From Curtobacterium sp. 'Ferrero' (GTDB lineage: Bacteria > Actinomycetota > Actinomycetes > Actinomycetales > Microbacteriaceae): a DNA stretch of 64,000 nt. The translations under genes were made by a program, and so were the position numbers. Below are positions 34,968-43,485 of the stretch, piece by piece. The notes beneath the pieces are model-generated. The model saw only the letters and a program-made list of their open reading frames with translations, made no database searches and was not told the origin of the DNA. Positions within the stretch are counted from its first letter, which is position 1. Every line of letters begins with the position of its first letter. Location of the stretch: assembly GCF_002412165.1 (NCBI RefSeq), contig NZ_NXIA01000001.1, positions 186,001 to 250,000 of the forward strand, given 5' to 3'.

Positions 34968-35980
34968 CGGTCGCCCTTCTCGGTCAGGGCGCCGGCGGTG
35001 TCGCGGCGCAGGACGAACCGCTGGTAGACGAGGGCGACGACCAGCGAGATGAGGAAGATCACCACGGCGACGGCGTTGCCGTACCCGTAGTTGCCGGACA
35101 GTCGACCGTTCGCGACCATGTACGTCGCCATCGTCGAGGTGCCGGCGGTCGAGGCGATGTACTGGCCCCAGATGATGTAGACGAGGTCGAACAGCTGGAG
35201 CGAGCCGATGATCGACAGGAACGCCCAGATGCGGATCGTCGGACCGAGGAGCGGCAACGTGATGCGTCGCTGGATCTGCCAGTAGCTCGCGCCGTCGAGC
35301 TGTGCCGCTTCGAACAGCTCCTCCGGGATGCTCTGCAGCCCGGCGAGGAACAGGATCACCGCGAACCCGATGTACTTCCACGAGATGATCCCGAGCAGGG
35401 TCCAGATCGCGATGTCGGGGTTCGACAGCCAGTCGGCGCGGAGCGCTCCGAGTCCGACGGCCTGGAGCAGGTCGTTCACGGCACCGGCGGACTGGAGCAT
35501 GAGGCTCCAGCCCGTGCCGACGATGACCTCGGAGATGACGTACGGCACGAAGATGAGCACGCGGATGAGCCCGCGGCCCCGGATGCGCTGGTTGAGCAGG
35601 AGCGCGACGACGATGGCGATCGGCCCCTGCACGATGAGCGAACCGATCACGATGAACAGGTTGTGCCAGAGCACGCCCCGGAACGCGGGGTCGATGAAGA
35701 TGACCGTGTAGTTCTGCAACCCGACGAAGTCGGTGGGGGTGCCGTAGCCCTGCCAGCGGTAGAAGCCGTAGTAGGCGGCGAGCGCGACGGGCAGGATGAC
35801 GAACCCGACGAACATGATGACCGCCGGGCCGGCGAGGACGGCGATCTCGACCCGGGTCCGGACGTCGCTGCCCTTGCGGGCCCGGCGGGCCGGGGCCGAC
35901 GGCGAACCGTCGGCCCCGCCCGTGCGACGCCCCGTCCCGGACCGCGCTTCCTTCGAGCGCGGTGCGACGGAGGTGGTCAT
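34964..35980 (-). CDS. Carbohydrate ABC transporter permease, MalF type
   Basis: This is the first inner-membrane permease of the importer, 338 residues. A basic, Gly/Pro-rich cytoplasmic tail (about 1-42) precedes the first helix. The EAA motif is EAAQLDGASYWQ. It starts a few bases after the binding-protein stop and overlaps the next permease. No ATPase gene is present in the operon. Confidence 0.95.
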   Translation of the reverse strand: MTTSVAPRSKEARSGTGRRTGGADGSPSAPARRARKGSDVRTRVEIAVLAGPAVIMFVGFVILPVALAAYYGFYRWQGYGTPTDFVGLQNYTVIFIDPAFRGVLWHNLFIVIGSLIVQGPIAIVVALLLNQRIRGRGLIRVLIFVPYVISEVIVGTGWSLMLQSAGAVNDLLQAVGLGALRADWLSNPDIAIWTLLGIISWKYIGFAVILFLAGLQSIPEELFEAAQLDGASYWQIQRRITLPLLGPTIRIWAFLSIIGSLQLFDLVYIIWGQYIASTAGTSTMATYMVANGRLSGNYGYGNAVAVVIFLISLVVALVYQRFVLRRDTAGALTEKGDR

Positions 35981-35983
35981 GCG

Positions 35984-37279
35984 TCAGCCCTTCGCCGCGG
36001 CCTGGTTGACGGTCGACACGATGTCCGAGACGGACCCCTTGCCGGCGAGCAGGTTGACGACGCTGGTGTTGAGCGCGTTGCCGACGTTCTGGCCGTAGAG
36101 CGTGTCCAGGTAGTTCGAGACGAACGGGGCGTCGTTGTAGGCCTTGAGCACGGTCTTCAGGTAGGGCTCGGTGACGACCGACTGGGCCGACTGGTTCGCC
36201 GGGATCGAGTTGAACGCCTTGTAGTAGTTCTCCTGGACGCTCTTCTGCGTGACGAAGTTGAGGAAGTCGGTGCAGGCCGGCTTCGGTGCCTTCGCCGAGC
36301 AGGACAGGCCGCCGACCGCGCCCATCATCGAGCCGGGCGCACCCTTGCCGCCGGAGACCTCCGGGAACGGGAAGAAGCCGAGGTCGGACAGCGGCTTGCC
36401 GTCCGGGGTGAGGGACGAGATCACGCCCGGGTCCCAGGCGCCCATGAGCTCCATCGCGGCCTTGTGGTTCGCGATGAGACCGGCCGAGCTCCCCGCGCCC
36501 TGCTGGGCGGAGGTCGTCAGGAAGCCGTCGTTGAAGGGCTTGGTGTCGAAGAACGCCTTGGTGTCCTGGCCCGCCTGCTTCCAGCAGGAGTTCGTGAACT
36601 TGAGGTCCTGCGCGGTCTTCGTGAGCACGCTGGCCGGGCAGGCGCGCAGTGCGAAGTTGTAGTACCAGTGCGCGGCGGGCCACGCGTCCTTCGCACCGAC
36701 GGCGACCGGGGCGATGCCCGCGTCCTTCAGCTTGGTGATGTCCGCGTTCAGCTCGTCCATCGTGGTCGGGGTGCCGTCGATGCCGGCCTTGGCGAACAGG
36801 TCCTTGCTGTACCAGATGCCCTCGGGGTCGACGTTCGTCGGCATCGCCCAGGTCTTGCCGTTCAGCTCGAACGCCTTGAACGAGCCCTTGCTGATCTGGC
36901 TCTTCGCGTTCGAGCCGATCGCGTCGGAGATGTCCATGACCTGACCGGCGTTGACCATCGCGGCCATCTTGCCGCCGCCGCGCTGCATGAAGATGTCGGG
37001 CGCCGAGCCGGAGTTGAGGGCGGTCTGCAGCTTGCCGTCCAGGTCCTCGTTCTGGATCGCCTGGATCTTGATCGTGACGTTCGGGTTCTTCGCCTCGAAG
37101 TCCTTGACCGTCTGGTCCCAGAAGGCCTTGCCCGGGCCGGTCGTCGAGTTGTGCCAGAAGGTCATGGAGACCTTCCCGCCGTCACTCGAGGCGTTGCTGC
37201 CGGCGGAACAGCCCGCGGCCAGCAGTGCGGTCGCCCCGACCAGCGCGATGGCTGCCGCGGCACGGATCTTCCTCGTCAT
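35984..37279 (-). CDS. Sugar ABC transporter substrate-binding lipoprotein
   Basis: This is a 431-residue extracellular binding lipoprotein of the cluster-B sugar family. The signal peptide has a lipobox (LAAGC, Cys24), then a Ser-rich linker and the binding domain (VSMTFWHNSTTG onward). The ATG at 37279 has an AGGAG Shine-Dalgarno; earlier in-frame starts would read through the promoter. It is first in the operon with two permeases and a GH3 enzyme. The substrate is inferred to be a beta-linked gluco- or xylo-oligosaccharide. Confidence 0.95.
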   Translation of the reverse strand: MTRKIRAAAAIALVGATALLAAGCSAGSNASSDGGKVSMTFWHNSTTGPGKAFWDQTVKDFEAKNPNVTIKIQAIQNEDLDGKLQTALNSGSAPDIFMQRGGGKMAAMVNAGQVMDISDAIGSNAKSQISKGSFKAFELNGKTWAMPTNVDPEGIWYSKDLFAKAGIDGTPTTMDELNADITKLKDAGIAPVAVGAKDAWPAAHWYYNFALRACPASVLTKTAQDLKFTNSCWKQAGQDTKAFFDTKPFNDGFLTTSAQQGAGSSAGLIANHKAAMELMGAWDPGVISSLTPDGKPLSDLGFFPFPEVSGGKGAPGSMMGAVGGLSCSAKAPKPACTDFLNFVTQKSVQENYYKAFNSIPANQSAQSVVTEPYLKTVLKAYNDAPFVSNYLDTLYGQNVGNALNTSVVNLLAGKGSVSDIVSTVNQAAAKG

Positions 37280-37362
37280 CGTGGAACTCCTGTTGGTGTC
37301 GTCGTTGACTCGCAGCGACATTGCTTGCCGCTGCGGAGAGCGTGCCAGGCCGCCGTGCGGCT

Positions 37363-37383
37363 TGTCAATCGTTATCGATAACG
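37363..37383 (-). promoter_or_regulatory. LacI operator and -35 box of the GH3/ABC operon
   Basis: A perfect 14-bp palindrome CGTTATCGATAACG (37370-37383) lies directly upstream of TTGACA (37363-37368 on the minus strand), the consensus -35. A weak -10 (CACGCT) follows at 18 bp. The palindrome is a classic CellR/LacI-type half-and-half operator and is shared with the divergent LacI gene at 37429. Confidence 0.75.
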
Positions 37384-37428
37384 TTTTCGTTGCCCTGCGA
37401 AATCCCGCAGCGGCGGTACGGTGTGCAG

Positions 37429-38469
37429 ATGGAGACGGCCGTGGGAGCGCGTCCCGGGTCGGGCCGGGTGACGATCGCCGACGTCGCACGCGTCGCGGGC
37501 GTCTCGATCCCGACGGTCTCGAAGGTGATCAACCAGCGCGACGGCGTCGCCCCGGCCACGATCGTCCGCGTGCAGGAGGTCGTCGACCAGCTCGGCTACG
37601 AGACGTCGCTCGTGGCCAGGAGTCTCCGGAGCTCCCGCACGGGCGTGGTCGGCATCCTGGTGCCCGAGTTCGAGCCGTTCTCCACCGAGCTCCTCCGCGG
37701 CATCTCGAGCGCCACCACGGGCACCGGCTACGAGCTCCTCGCCTACGCGGGACTGGTGACGGGGACGGACCAGCCGGGGTGGGAGCGGCGGTCGCTCTCG
37801 CGGCTCTCCGGCACGCTCATCGACGGCGCGATCGTGGTGACCCCGACGACGGCGCTGTCGAGCTCGCCCATCCCCGTCGTCGCGATCGACCCCCACACCG
37901 GGCCCGAGGGACACGCGACGATCGACTCGGACAACGAGGCCGGGGCCGTGCAGGCCGTGGAGCACCTGGTCGCGCTCGGGCACACCCGCATCGCCCACCT
38001 GCGCGGCCGTCCCGACCTGGCGTCGGCACAGCTGCGCGAGGCCGGGTACCGCCGGGCCGTCGCGGCCGCGGGACTCACCGTCGACGAGGCGCTCGTGCGC
38101 GACGGCGGGTACCAGGAGGACCAGTCGGCCGCCGTGGCCAGGGACCTGCTGACCGGGCCCGACCGCCCGAGCGCGGTCTTCGCCGCGAACGACTCCTCGG
38201 CGGTCGGTGTGCTCCGGACGGCGGCGGAACTCGGCCTCGGCGTGCCGTCCGACCTGTCGGTCGTCGGGTTCGACGACGTCCCGCAGGCGTCGATGACCAC
38301 GCCGCCGCTCACGACCGTGGCGCAGCCGCTCACCGAGCTCGGGTCCCGGGCAGTCGAGATGCTGCTCCGCATGCTCCGGGGCGACCCGGGGTCGGCGCAC
38401 GTGCGGCTCGCCACGACGCTCCGTGTCCGGCAGAGCACGGGCCCGGCGCCGGCCGTCGTCCCGCGCTGA
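37429..38469 (+). CDS. LacI-family transcriptional regulator
   Basis: This 346-residue repressor has a helix-turn-helix (VTIADVARVAGVSIPTVSKV, about 14-33), then a hinge helix (ARSLRSSRTG) and a sugar-binding domain of the periplasmic-binding fold. No Shine-Dalgarno precedes the ATG at 37429, and a TACGGT element just before it suggests a leaderless mRNA. It is divergent from the GH3/ABC operon across one palindrome, which it most likely binds. The inducer is inferred to be the imported oligosaccharide. Confidence 0.94.
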   Translation: METAVGARPGSGRVTIADVARVAGVSIPTVSKVINQRDGVAPATIVRVQEVVDQLGYETSLVARSLRSSRTGVVGILVPEFEPFSTELLRGISSATTGTGYELLAYAGLVTGTDQPGWERRSLSRLSGTLIDGAIVVTPTTALSSSPIPVVAIDPHTGPEGHATIDSDNEAGAVQAVEHLVALGHTRIAHLRGRPDLASAQLREAGYRRAVAAAGLTVDEALVRDGGYQEDQSAAVARDLLTGPDRPSAVFAANDSSAVGVLRTAAELGLGVPSDLSVVGFDDVPQASMTTPPLTTVAQPLTELGSRAVEMLLRMLRGDPGSAHVRLATTLRVRQSTGPAPAVVPR

Positions 38470-38593
38470 ACCCGGCGCTGGCCGCGCCCGCGTGCGCGTG
38501 CGCGTGCGTGTGTCCGCGCGCGCGAGGCGGGCCCCGCACCGCGGTGGCACCGCGGTGGCACCGCGGCCGCACCGCCGTCTCACCGCGACCGCG

Positions 38594-39604
38594 TCAGCGA
38601 CGCAGCGTCTGCTTCGGGTACTCCCCGAACCGCTCCGCGTACGACGCCGAGAACCGCCCGAGGTGCGTGAAGCCCCACCGCCGCGCGACGTCGCCGACGG
38701 CACCGACCTGCGGGTCCTGCGCGAGCAGTTCCTCGCGGACCCGGTCGAGCCGGACCTGGCGCAGGTAGGTCAGCGGCGACACGTCGAACACCCGGCGGAA
38801 CGACTCCTGCACGGACCGCACGCTGAGCCCGGCGATGGCCGACAGCTCGCGGACCGTGATGTCCTCGGCGGCGTGCGCATGGATGTGCTCGACCGCGGCA
38901 CGCAGCCGCGCGTTCTTCGCCAGCCGGAGCACCGCGGGCAGGTCGTCGGTGCGCGGCGGGAACATCTCGAGGAACACCAGGACGGCAGCCTGCTTGGCGG
39001 TCCGCCAGGGCTCGGAACCGGGTCCCGCACCCCGGAGCGCGCGGGTCAGCCCGGCGAGGGCGACGTGCCACGACTGCAGGCCCTCGGGGGCGGGCTCGGC
39101 GAGGTGGTCGAACCGCAGCGGGCGGTCGCCGAGGTCGAACTGCCCGGCCGCGATCCCGTGCACGAAGTCGCGGTCGAAGTGCACGATGCGGTGGTCGTAG
39201 TCGGACGCGGAGAACACGAAGTCGCGGTCGGTCGGGAACAGCACCGGCACGTCGGGTCGCATCTCGAACGCCTCGACCCCGACGTCGAGCTGCGTCTGGC
39301 CCGCGGTGAGCCAGCCCACCACGTAGTCGTCCCCGGGCGTCACCGGCCCGCGGATCGAGCCGCGGAGCTGGGAGCGTCGGACGGTGACGTCGGAGTCGCC
39401 GACGGCGGTGTAGCGGTACGAGAACCCGGTCGAACCGGCCCGGGCGATCCAGCGGTCGCCGTGGTACAGCCCACCGAGGTCACGCACCGCGGCGGACGGC
39501 TCGGTCCCGGCGAGCTCGAAGCGGACGGCCTCGGGCGAGCGGTCCGGGAGGAGTGCTTCGCTCACCGACCGACACCCGCCTGAGACACTGTCCACATGGC
39601 GCAT
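38594..39604 (-). CDS. AraC-family transcriptional regulator
   Basis: This 336-residue regulator has the AraC-binding-like N-terminal domain and a C-terminal double helix-turn-helix (about 225-335) ending GRFSASYAERFGEYP. It is similar to the AraC protein at 30407 and belongs to the same subfamily. The ATG at 39604 lacks a Shine-Dalgarno and may be leaderless. It is divergent from the MarR gene; ATCCGG repeats lie between them. Targets unknown. Confidence 0.88.
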   Translation of the reverse strand: MRHVDSVSGGCRSVSEALLPDRSPEAVRFELAGTEPSAAVRDLGGLYHGDRWIARAGSTGFSYRYTAVGDSDVTVRRSQLRGSIRGPVTPGDDYVVGWLTAGQTQLDVGVEAFEMRPDVPVLFPTDRDFVFSASDYDHRIVHFDRDFVHGIAAGQFDLGDRPLRFDHLAEPAPEGLQSWHVALAGLTRALRGAGPGSEPWRTAKQAAVLVFLEMFPPRTDDLPAVLRLAKNARLRAAVEHIHAHAAEDITVRELSAIAGLSVRSVQESFRRVFDVSPLTYLRQVRLDRVREELLAQDPQVGAVGDVARRWGFTHLGRFSASYAERFGEYPKQTLRR

Positions 39605-39687
39605 CCGGACGCGCTATCCGGATACGGTTGAGGGGTGAGTGCAGCGTATCGTGGCGCGGAGTCGATCCGCAGTGAGGGGGCGATCGC

Positions 39688-40134
39688 ATGAGCGATCTCG
39701 ACCTCATGGGCGCCCTGAGCCGCCTCGAGGGCGCGGTCTCCGCACTGCGTTCGCGTCTGCGTGACCAGCTCGGGGTGTCCGCCGGCGACCTGACGGTCAT
39801 CCAGTTCGTCGCGCGCGCCGAAGCCGCCCACCGGACGGTCCGCGTGAAGGACCTCGCCACGCACCTGGGCCTGACGGGTCCAGCGGTCACGGGACTCGTC
39901 GACCGTCTGGAACGTGCGGGCCACCTGTGCCGCGTCCCGAACCCGGACGACGGCCGCAGCCGACACATCGAACTGACCCCGAGCACGCGACAGGCCTACA
40001 CCGTCGCGATGGACGGGACGAACAGTCTCCTGCACGAGCTGATGGCCTCCTTCTCGGAACGGGACAGAGCACGGTTCGTCCGCATCGTCGACCGCGTCAT
40101 CGCGGCGATCGATCACGGTTCCCCAGGCTCCTGA
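39688..40134 (+). CDS. MarR-family transcriptional regulator
   Basis: This 148-residue winged-helix protein has recognition and wing segments (VKDLATHLGLTGPAVTGLVDRLERAGHLCRVPNPDDGRSRHIELT). Such dimers respond to phenolics, antibiotics or oxidation. The ATG at 39688 has a GAGGGGG Shine-Dalgarno. The palindrome at 40191-40209, just downstream and before a tiny gene, is its likely binding site. The ligand is not known. Confidence 0.9.
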   Translation: MSDLDLMGALSRLEGAVSALRSRLRDQLGVSAGDLTVIQFVARAEAAHRTVRVKDLATHLGLTGPAVTGLVDRLERAGHLCRVPNPDDGRSRHIELTPSTRQAYTVAMDGTNSLLHELMASFSERDRARFVRIVDRVIAAIDHGSPGS

Positions 40135-40190
40135 CGGCAGGGTACGGGCGGACCAGCACCTCCCCAGCCCGTTTGTCCAGCATACGCAAT

Positions 40191-40209
40191 TAGGTAACTT
40201 CTCTACCTA
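40191..40209. promoter_or_regulatory. Candidate MarR operator
   Basis: TAGGTA (40191-40196) and TACCTA (40204-40209) form a 6-bp inverted repeat with 7 bases between. This is an AT-rich island in a very GC-rich region, between the MarR gene and the 51-residue ORF. It probably controls that ORF. Confidence 0.55.
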
Positions 40210-40357
40210 GTTGGCGGTCACTGCCCCGGCGGAGTCCGTACCGTCAGCACCGGCCGGGGCAGCCGCTCCGACCGTTGACGACGAGTGCCGCGCCGATCAG
40301 CAGGGACGGCGGGCGCTCGGGCGGACGACCGCACGGGCAGACCAACAGGGAGCAGCA

Positions 40358-40513
40358 ATGGGCGCGTACCAGACGGAACCCGGCGTCGAGCCGGTCCGCA
40401 TCGAGACGATGCGCGGGATGCGTCGCCGGTGGAAGCACGGCGAACTCCGCGAGGCTCCGGCGACCCCGGACGACTTCTTCCGCGACACCTCCCGGGACGC
40501 TCGGCGGCGCTGA
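40358..40513 (+). CDS. Small basic protein of unknown function, 51 residues
   Basis: This is a small, highly charged protein with an Arg-rich middle (MRGMRRRWKHGELREAP), a TPDDFF motif and an Arg-rich end. The AGGGAG Shine-Dalgarno before the ATG at 40358 and the palindromic site upstream support it being expressed. No family is recognised. The DFF element recalls the 58-residue ORF at 29764 (YADFFSG), but similarity is too weak to claim homology. Confidence 0.6.
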   Translation: MGAYQTEPGVEPVRIETMRGMRRRWKHGELREAPATPDDFFRDTSRDARRR

Positions 40514-40558
40514 CCGCCGGAGCGCTGTCGCTTTCGCGGGAGTGACCGCGGACACGAC

Positions 40559-40600
40559 GGACGGGAGGCACGTGGCGGCACCGCCACGTGCCTCCCGTCC
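40559..40600. terminator. Large hairpin; GGGAGGC palindrome family, copy B
   Basis: Two perfect 20-bp arms (40559-40578 and 40581-40600) with a 2-base loop lie 46 bases after the tiny gene. The GGACGGGAGGC core matches the other copies. It probably terminates transcription from the plus strand. Confidence 0.75.
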
Positions 40601-40685
40601 GCCGTGTGGGGGCCCGGCCCACCGGGCGCTGCCCACGGCCAGCGCTCGTCCCGCTGCTGGCGGCTCCGCGCTCTGAGCGCACGGG

Positions 40686-40930
40686 GAAGCGACAGGTCGT
40701 ACGGCGATGACCGCACCACACTGTCGCTCTCGCGGAAGCGACAGGTCGAGCGGTGCCGACGGCGACGCACTGTCGCTCTCGTGGAAGCGACAGATCGCAC
40801 GGCGACGACCGCGAAGCACTGTCGCTCTCGCGGAAGCGACAGATCGTACGGCGACGACCGCACCACACTGTCGCCACCGCGGCAGCGACGCGGCGGTGAC
40901 GACGCACACTGTCGCTTCCGCGGGAGCCGG
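40686..40930. repeat. Tandem array of 49-bp units, five copies
   Basis: Five units of exactly 49 bp begin at 40686, 40735, 40784, 40833 and 40882. Each contains GCGACAG and, 26-28 bases later, its complement CTGTCGC, so each unit can fold and neighbouring units can pair. The fifth unit is diverged. A related half unit (CTGTCGCTTTCGCGGGAG) lies at 40525. The 456-bp stretch 40514-40969 holds no gene I can support. Confidence 0.85.
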
Positions 40931-40969
40931 GCACCGCGTGGCACAGGCGGACGCCGGACCCCGGTCGTG

Positions 40970-41989
40970 TCAGCGCAACGGTGCCACCGCGGTGGACTCC
41001 GCTCGGCGCAGGGTGCACGGCAGGAGGAAGTGGGGCAGCTCGTCCGGGCCGCCGTCGAGCTGGTCGATGAGCGCATCGGCGGCTCGGGTGCCGAGCTCGA
41101 CACTCGGGGCGATCATCGTGTCGAGCCGCGGGTGGTGCTGGTCGGCGTTGCGCGCCGAGGACGCGATGCTCAGCACCGACACGTCGTCGGGCACGCTCCG
41201 TCCGGCGGCGTAGAGGCCGACGAGCAGCCCGCCGGCCGCGTCGTCCTTCATGACCAGGACGGCGGTGACGTCGGGGTCGGCGACGAGGATGTCGGCGGCC
41301 GCGGTCTGCCCGCCCTCGCTGCCCGTCCCCGCGTAGACGACGGTGCCCGCCAGCCCACGCTCGGCGACCGTGGACCGGAACGTGGACTCGGTCCGGATGT
41401 GGGGGGCGTACCCGGCCATCGGGGTGCCGCCGAGGTCCTCGAGCACCAGGGCGAGCCGCCGGTGCCCGAGCGACTCGAGGTGGTCGACGCTGTGCTCGAT
41501 CGTCGTCTCGAAGTCGATGTCGACGAACGGCAGGTCGGCGCTGTCCCGGGTGCGGCCGATGAGGGTGAACGGCACCTCGAGAGCACTCAGCACGGCGACA
41601 CGCGGGTCGTCCATCCGGACCTCCATGAGGATCACGCCGTCGACGAGCCCGCCCGACACGAGGTCGTCGAGGTCGTCGCCGGCGGGGTCGACCGGCCAGA
41701 GGACGAGGTGGTACCCGCGCTCGGACGCCCGTTCGGCCGCGCTCATGAAGAACTCCGACGTCGTCGGGCTGAACCGGTTGCCCGTGGTCGGGAAGAGCAG
41801 CGCGATGATCCTGGTCCGGCGACTGGCGAGGGCGCGCGCCACGACGTTGCCGCGGAACTTCAGCTCCCGCATCGCCGTCCGCACCCGGGCGGTCGTGGCG
41901 GGCGTCACGTACTTCGTGCCGTTCACCACGAACGACACGGTCGCGATCGACACGCCCGCACGGTCGGCCACCTGCTGCATGGTCGCCAC
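40970..41989 (-). CDS. LacI-family transcriptional regulator
   Basis: This 339-residue repressor has the helix-turn-helix MQQVADRAGVSIATVSFVV near the N-terminus. A sugar-binding domain follows. The GTG at 41989 has a GGGAGG Shine-Dalgarno; ATG at 41980 is the alternative. It is divergent from an ABC importer and separated from it by two AAGCGCTT operators, so it most likely represses that importer. The effector is unknown. Confidence 0.92.
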   Translation of the reverse strand: MATMQQVADRAGVSIATVSFVVNGTKYVTPATTARVRTAMRELKFRGNVVARALASRRTRIIALLFPTTGNRFSPTTSEFFMSAAERASERGYHLVLWPVDPAGDDLDDLVSGGLVDGVILMEVRMDDPRVAVLSALEVPFTLIGRTRDSADLPFVDIDFETTIEHSVDHLESLGHRRLALVLEDLGGTPMAGYAPHIRTESTFRSTVAERGLAGTVVYAGTGSEGGQTAAADILVADPDVTAVLVMKDDAAGGLLVGLYAAGRSVPDDVSVLSIASSARNADQHHPRLDTMIAPSVELGTRAADALIDQLDGGPDELPHFLLPCTLRRAESTAVAPLR

Positions 41990-42038
41990 GGCGCCTCCCC
42001 TCTCGATCAGGATGCGCTCAGCATATCGGCGCGGTTCC

Positions 42039-42070
42039 AGAAAAGCGCTTTACAGGTGAAGCGCTTTTCT
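42039..42070. promoter_or_regulatory. Paired LacI operators in the third ABC locus
   Basis: A 12-bp perfect inverted repeat (AGAAAAGCGCTT / AAGCGCTTTTCT) with an 8-base spacer holds two AAGCGCTT palindromes, each a typical LacI-family core. A TTTACA (42049-42054) could be a -35 box inside the site, with only a weak -10 17 bp on. Repression of both divergent genes is likely. Confidence 0.8.
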
Positions 42071-42180
42071 GTTAGCTTCTCGCCCCAAGGCAGGTGGCGA
42101 CGACGACGTCGACGAGTCGTGGTCGTCCGCCGAAGTCCATGACTCCACCGAGTCGAACCCACCAAGAGAAGAGCTGTGCA

Positions 42181-43410
42181 ATGAAGCAGAAGTTCCCCTC
42201 GTCGCCGCGGCGACTCCGTGCCGTCCTCGGCGCGGTCGCCGTCCTCGCGACGGTCCCCCTGGTGCTCGCCGGTTGCTCCGGTTCCGGCGCCGCGTCCGGT
42301 GGCAGCAAGAGCCTCTCGATCGAGGACTACTACGACGCCTCCTACAACCCCGTCTACAAGCAGTGCGCGAAGGACGTCGACGCGACGGTCTCGATCACAC
42401 ACGTGCCCGGTGCCGGTCTGATCTCGAAGGTGCTGCAGCAGGCGTCGTCGCGGACCCTCCCCGACGTGCTCATGCTCGACAACCCCGACGTGCAGCAGAT
42501 CGCGGCCTCCGGCGCCCTCTCCGACCTCAGCGACTACGGCCTGAACGCCAAGGGCGACGTCCCCGGCGTGGTCGCCGCGAGCACCTACAAGGGCAAGCTC
42601 TACGGTCTGCAGTCGAACACGAACTCCATCGCCCTCTACTACAACAAGAAGATGCTCTCCGACGCCGGTGTCGAGCCGCCCAAGACCTGGGACGAGCTGA
42701 AGACCGCGGCCAAGAAGCTCACCAAGGGCTCGACCTACGGCTTCGCGATGAGCAACATCAACACCTACGAGGGGACCTGGCAGTTCCTGCCCTTCTTCTG
42801 GTCCAACGGCGGCGACGAGAAGGACATCGCGACCCCCGAGGCCGCGCAGGCCCTGCAGCTCGTCCTCGACCTGCAGGACGCCGGTTCGCTGTCGAAGAGC
42901 TCGGTCAGCTGGGACCAGGCGGACGTCAACAGCCAGTTCATCGCCGGCAAGGCCGCGATGATGATCAACGGCCCGTGGCAGCTCCCCGCCCTCAACGCGA
43001 AGAAGGGCCTGGAGTTCGACAGCGTCCCGATCCCGACCCGCACCGGCTCGGAGACCGTCGCCCCGCTCGGTGGCGAGGCGTTCACCGTCCCGCAGACCGG
43101 CGACAAGGCGAAGATGCAGCTCGCCGCGAAGTTCGTCGAGTGCCTGCACTCCCCGAAGACGCAGAAGGCCCTCGCCGAGGTGAGCGGCAACGTGCCGACG
43201 AACCTCGAGGCCGGCGCCGCCTGGGCGTCCGACCACCCGCAGGTCGCCTCGTTCGTGACCACCGTCAAGACCGCTCGCGCCCGCACCGGTGAGCTCGGAC
43301 CGGACTGGCCCAAGGCCGCCACGAAGATCTACACCGCCGTCCAGCTCGCCCTCACCGGCAAGGCCGACCCCGAGGCAGCGCTCCAGCAGGCGCAGTCCCA
43401 GAACCAGTAG
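42181..43410 (+). CDS. Sugar ABC transporter substrate-binding lipoprotein
   Basis: This is a 409-residue extracellular binding lipoprotein. The signal peptide has an Arg-rich n-region and a lipobox (LAGC, Cys32) followed by a Gly/Ser linker. The binding domain runs to the end. The ATG at 42181 gives a proper signal peptide; an upstream in-frame start at 42094 would add a tail without function. It leads the operon SBP, two permeases, ThuA and Gfo/Idh/MocA oxidoreductase. The substrate is unknown. Confidence 0.95.
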   Translation: MKQKFPSSPRRLRAVLGAVAVLATVPLVLAGCSGSGAASGGSKSLSIEDYYDASYNPVYKQCAKDVDATVSITHVPGAGLISKVLQQASSRTLPDVLMLDNPDVQQIAASGALSDLSDYGLNAKGDVPGVVAASTYKGKLYGLQSNTNSIALYYNKKMLSDAGVEPPKTWDELKTAAKKLTKGSTYGFAMSNINTYEGTWQFLPFFWSNGGDEKDIATPEAAQALQLVLDLQDAGSLSKSSVSWDQADVNSQFIAGKAAMMINGPWQLPALNAKKGLEFDSVPIPTRTGSETVAPLGGEAFTVPQTGDKAKMQLAAKFVECLHSPKTQKALAEVSGNVPTNLEAGAAWASDHPQVASFVTTVKTARARTGELGPDWPKAATKIYTAVQLALTGKADPEAALQQAQSQNQ

Positions 43411-43485
43411 TGCGTCGGGGAGCCGACCGGACCGGTCGGCTCCCTCCCGCGCCTCGGCAAGGACTCGGAAGGAACAGGATCCGGC

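Noticed and set aside
40686-40930. Possible CRISPR array (regular 49-bp period with palindromic repeats)
   Set aside because: The parts between the palindromic elements are also similar to each other, so there are no unique spacers, and no cas genes are nearby.
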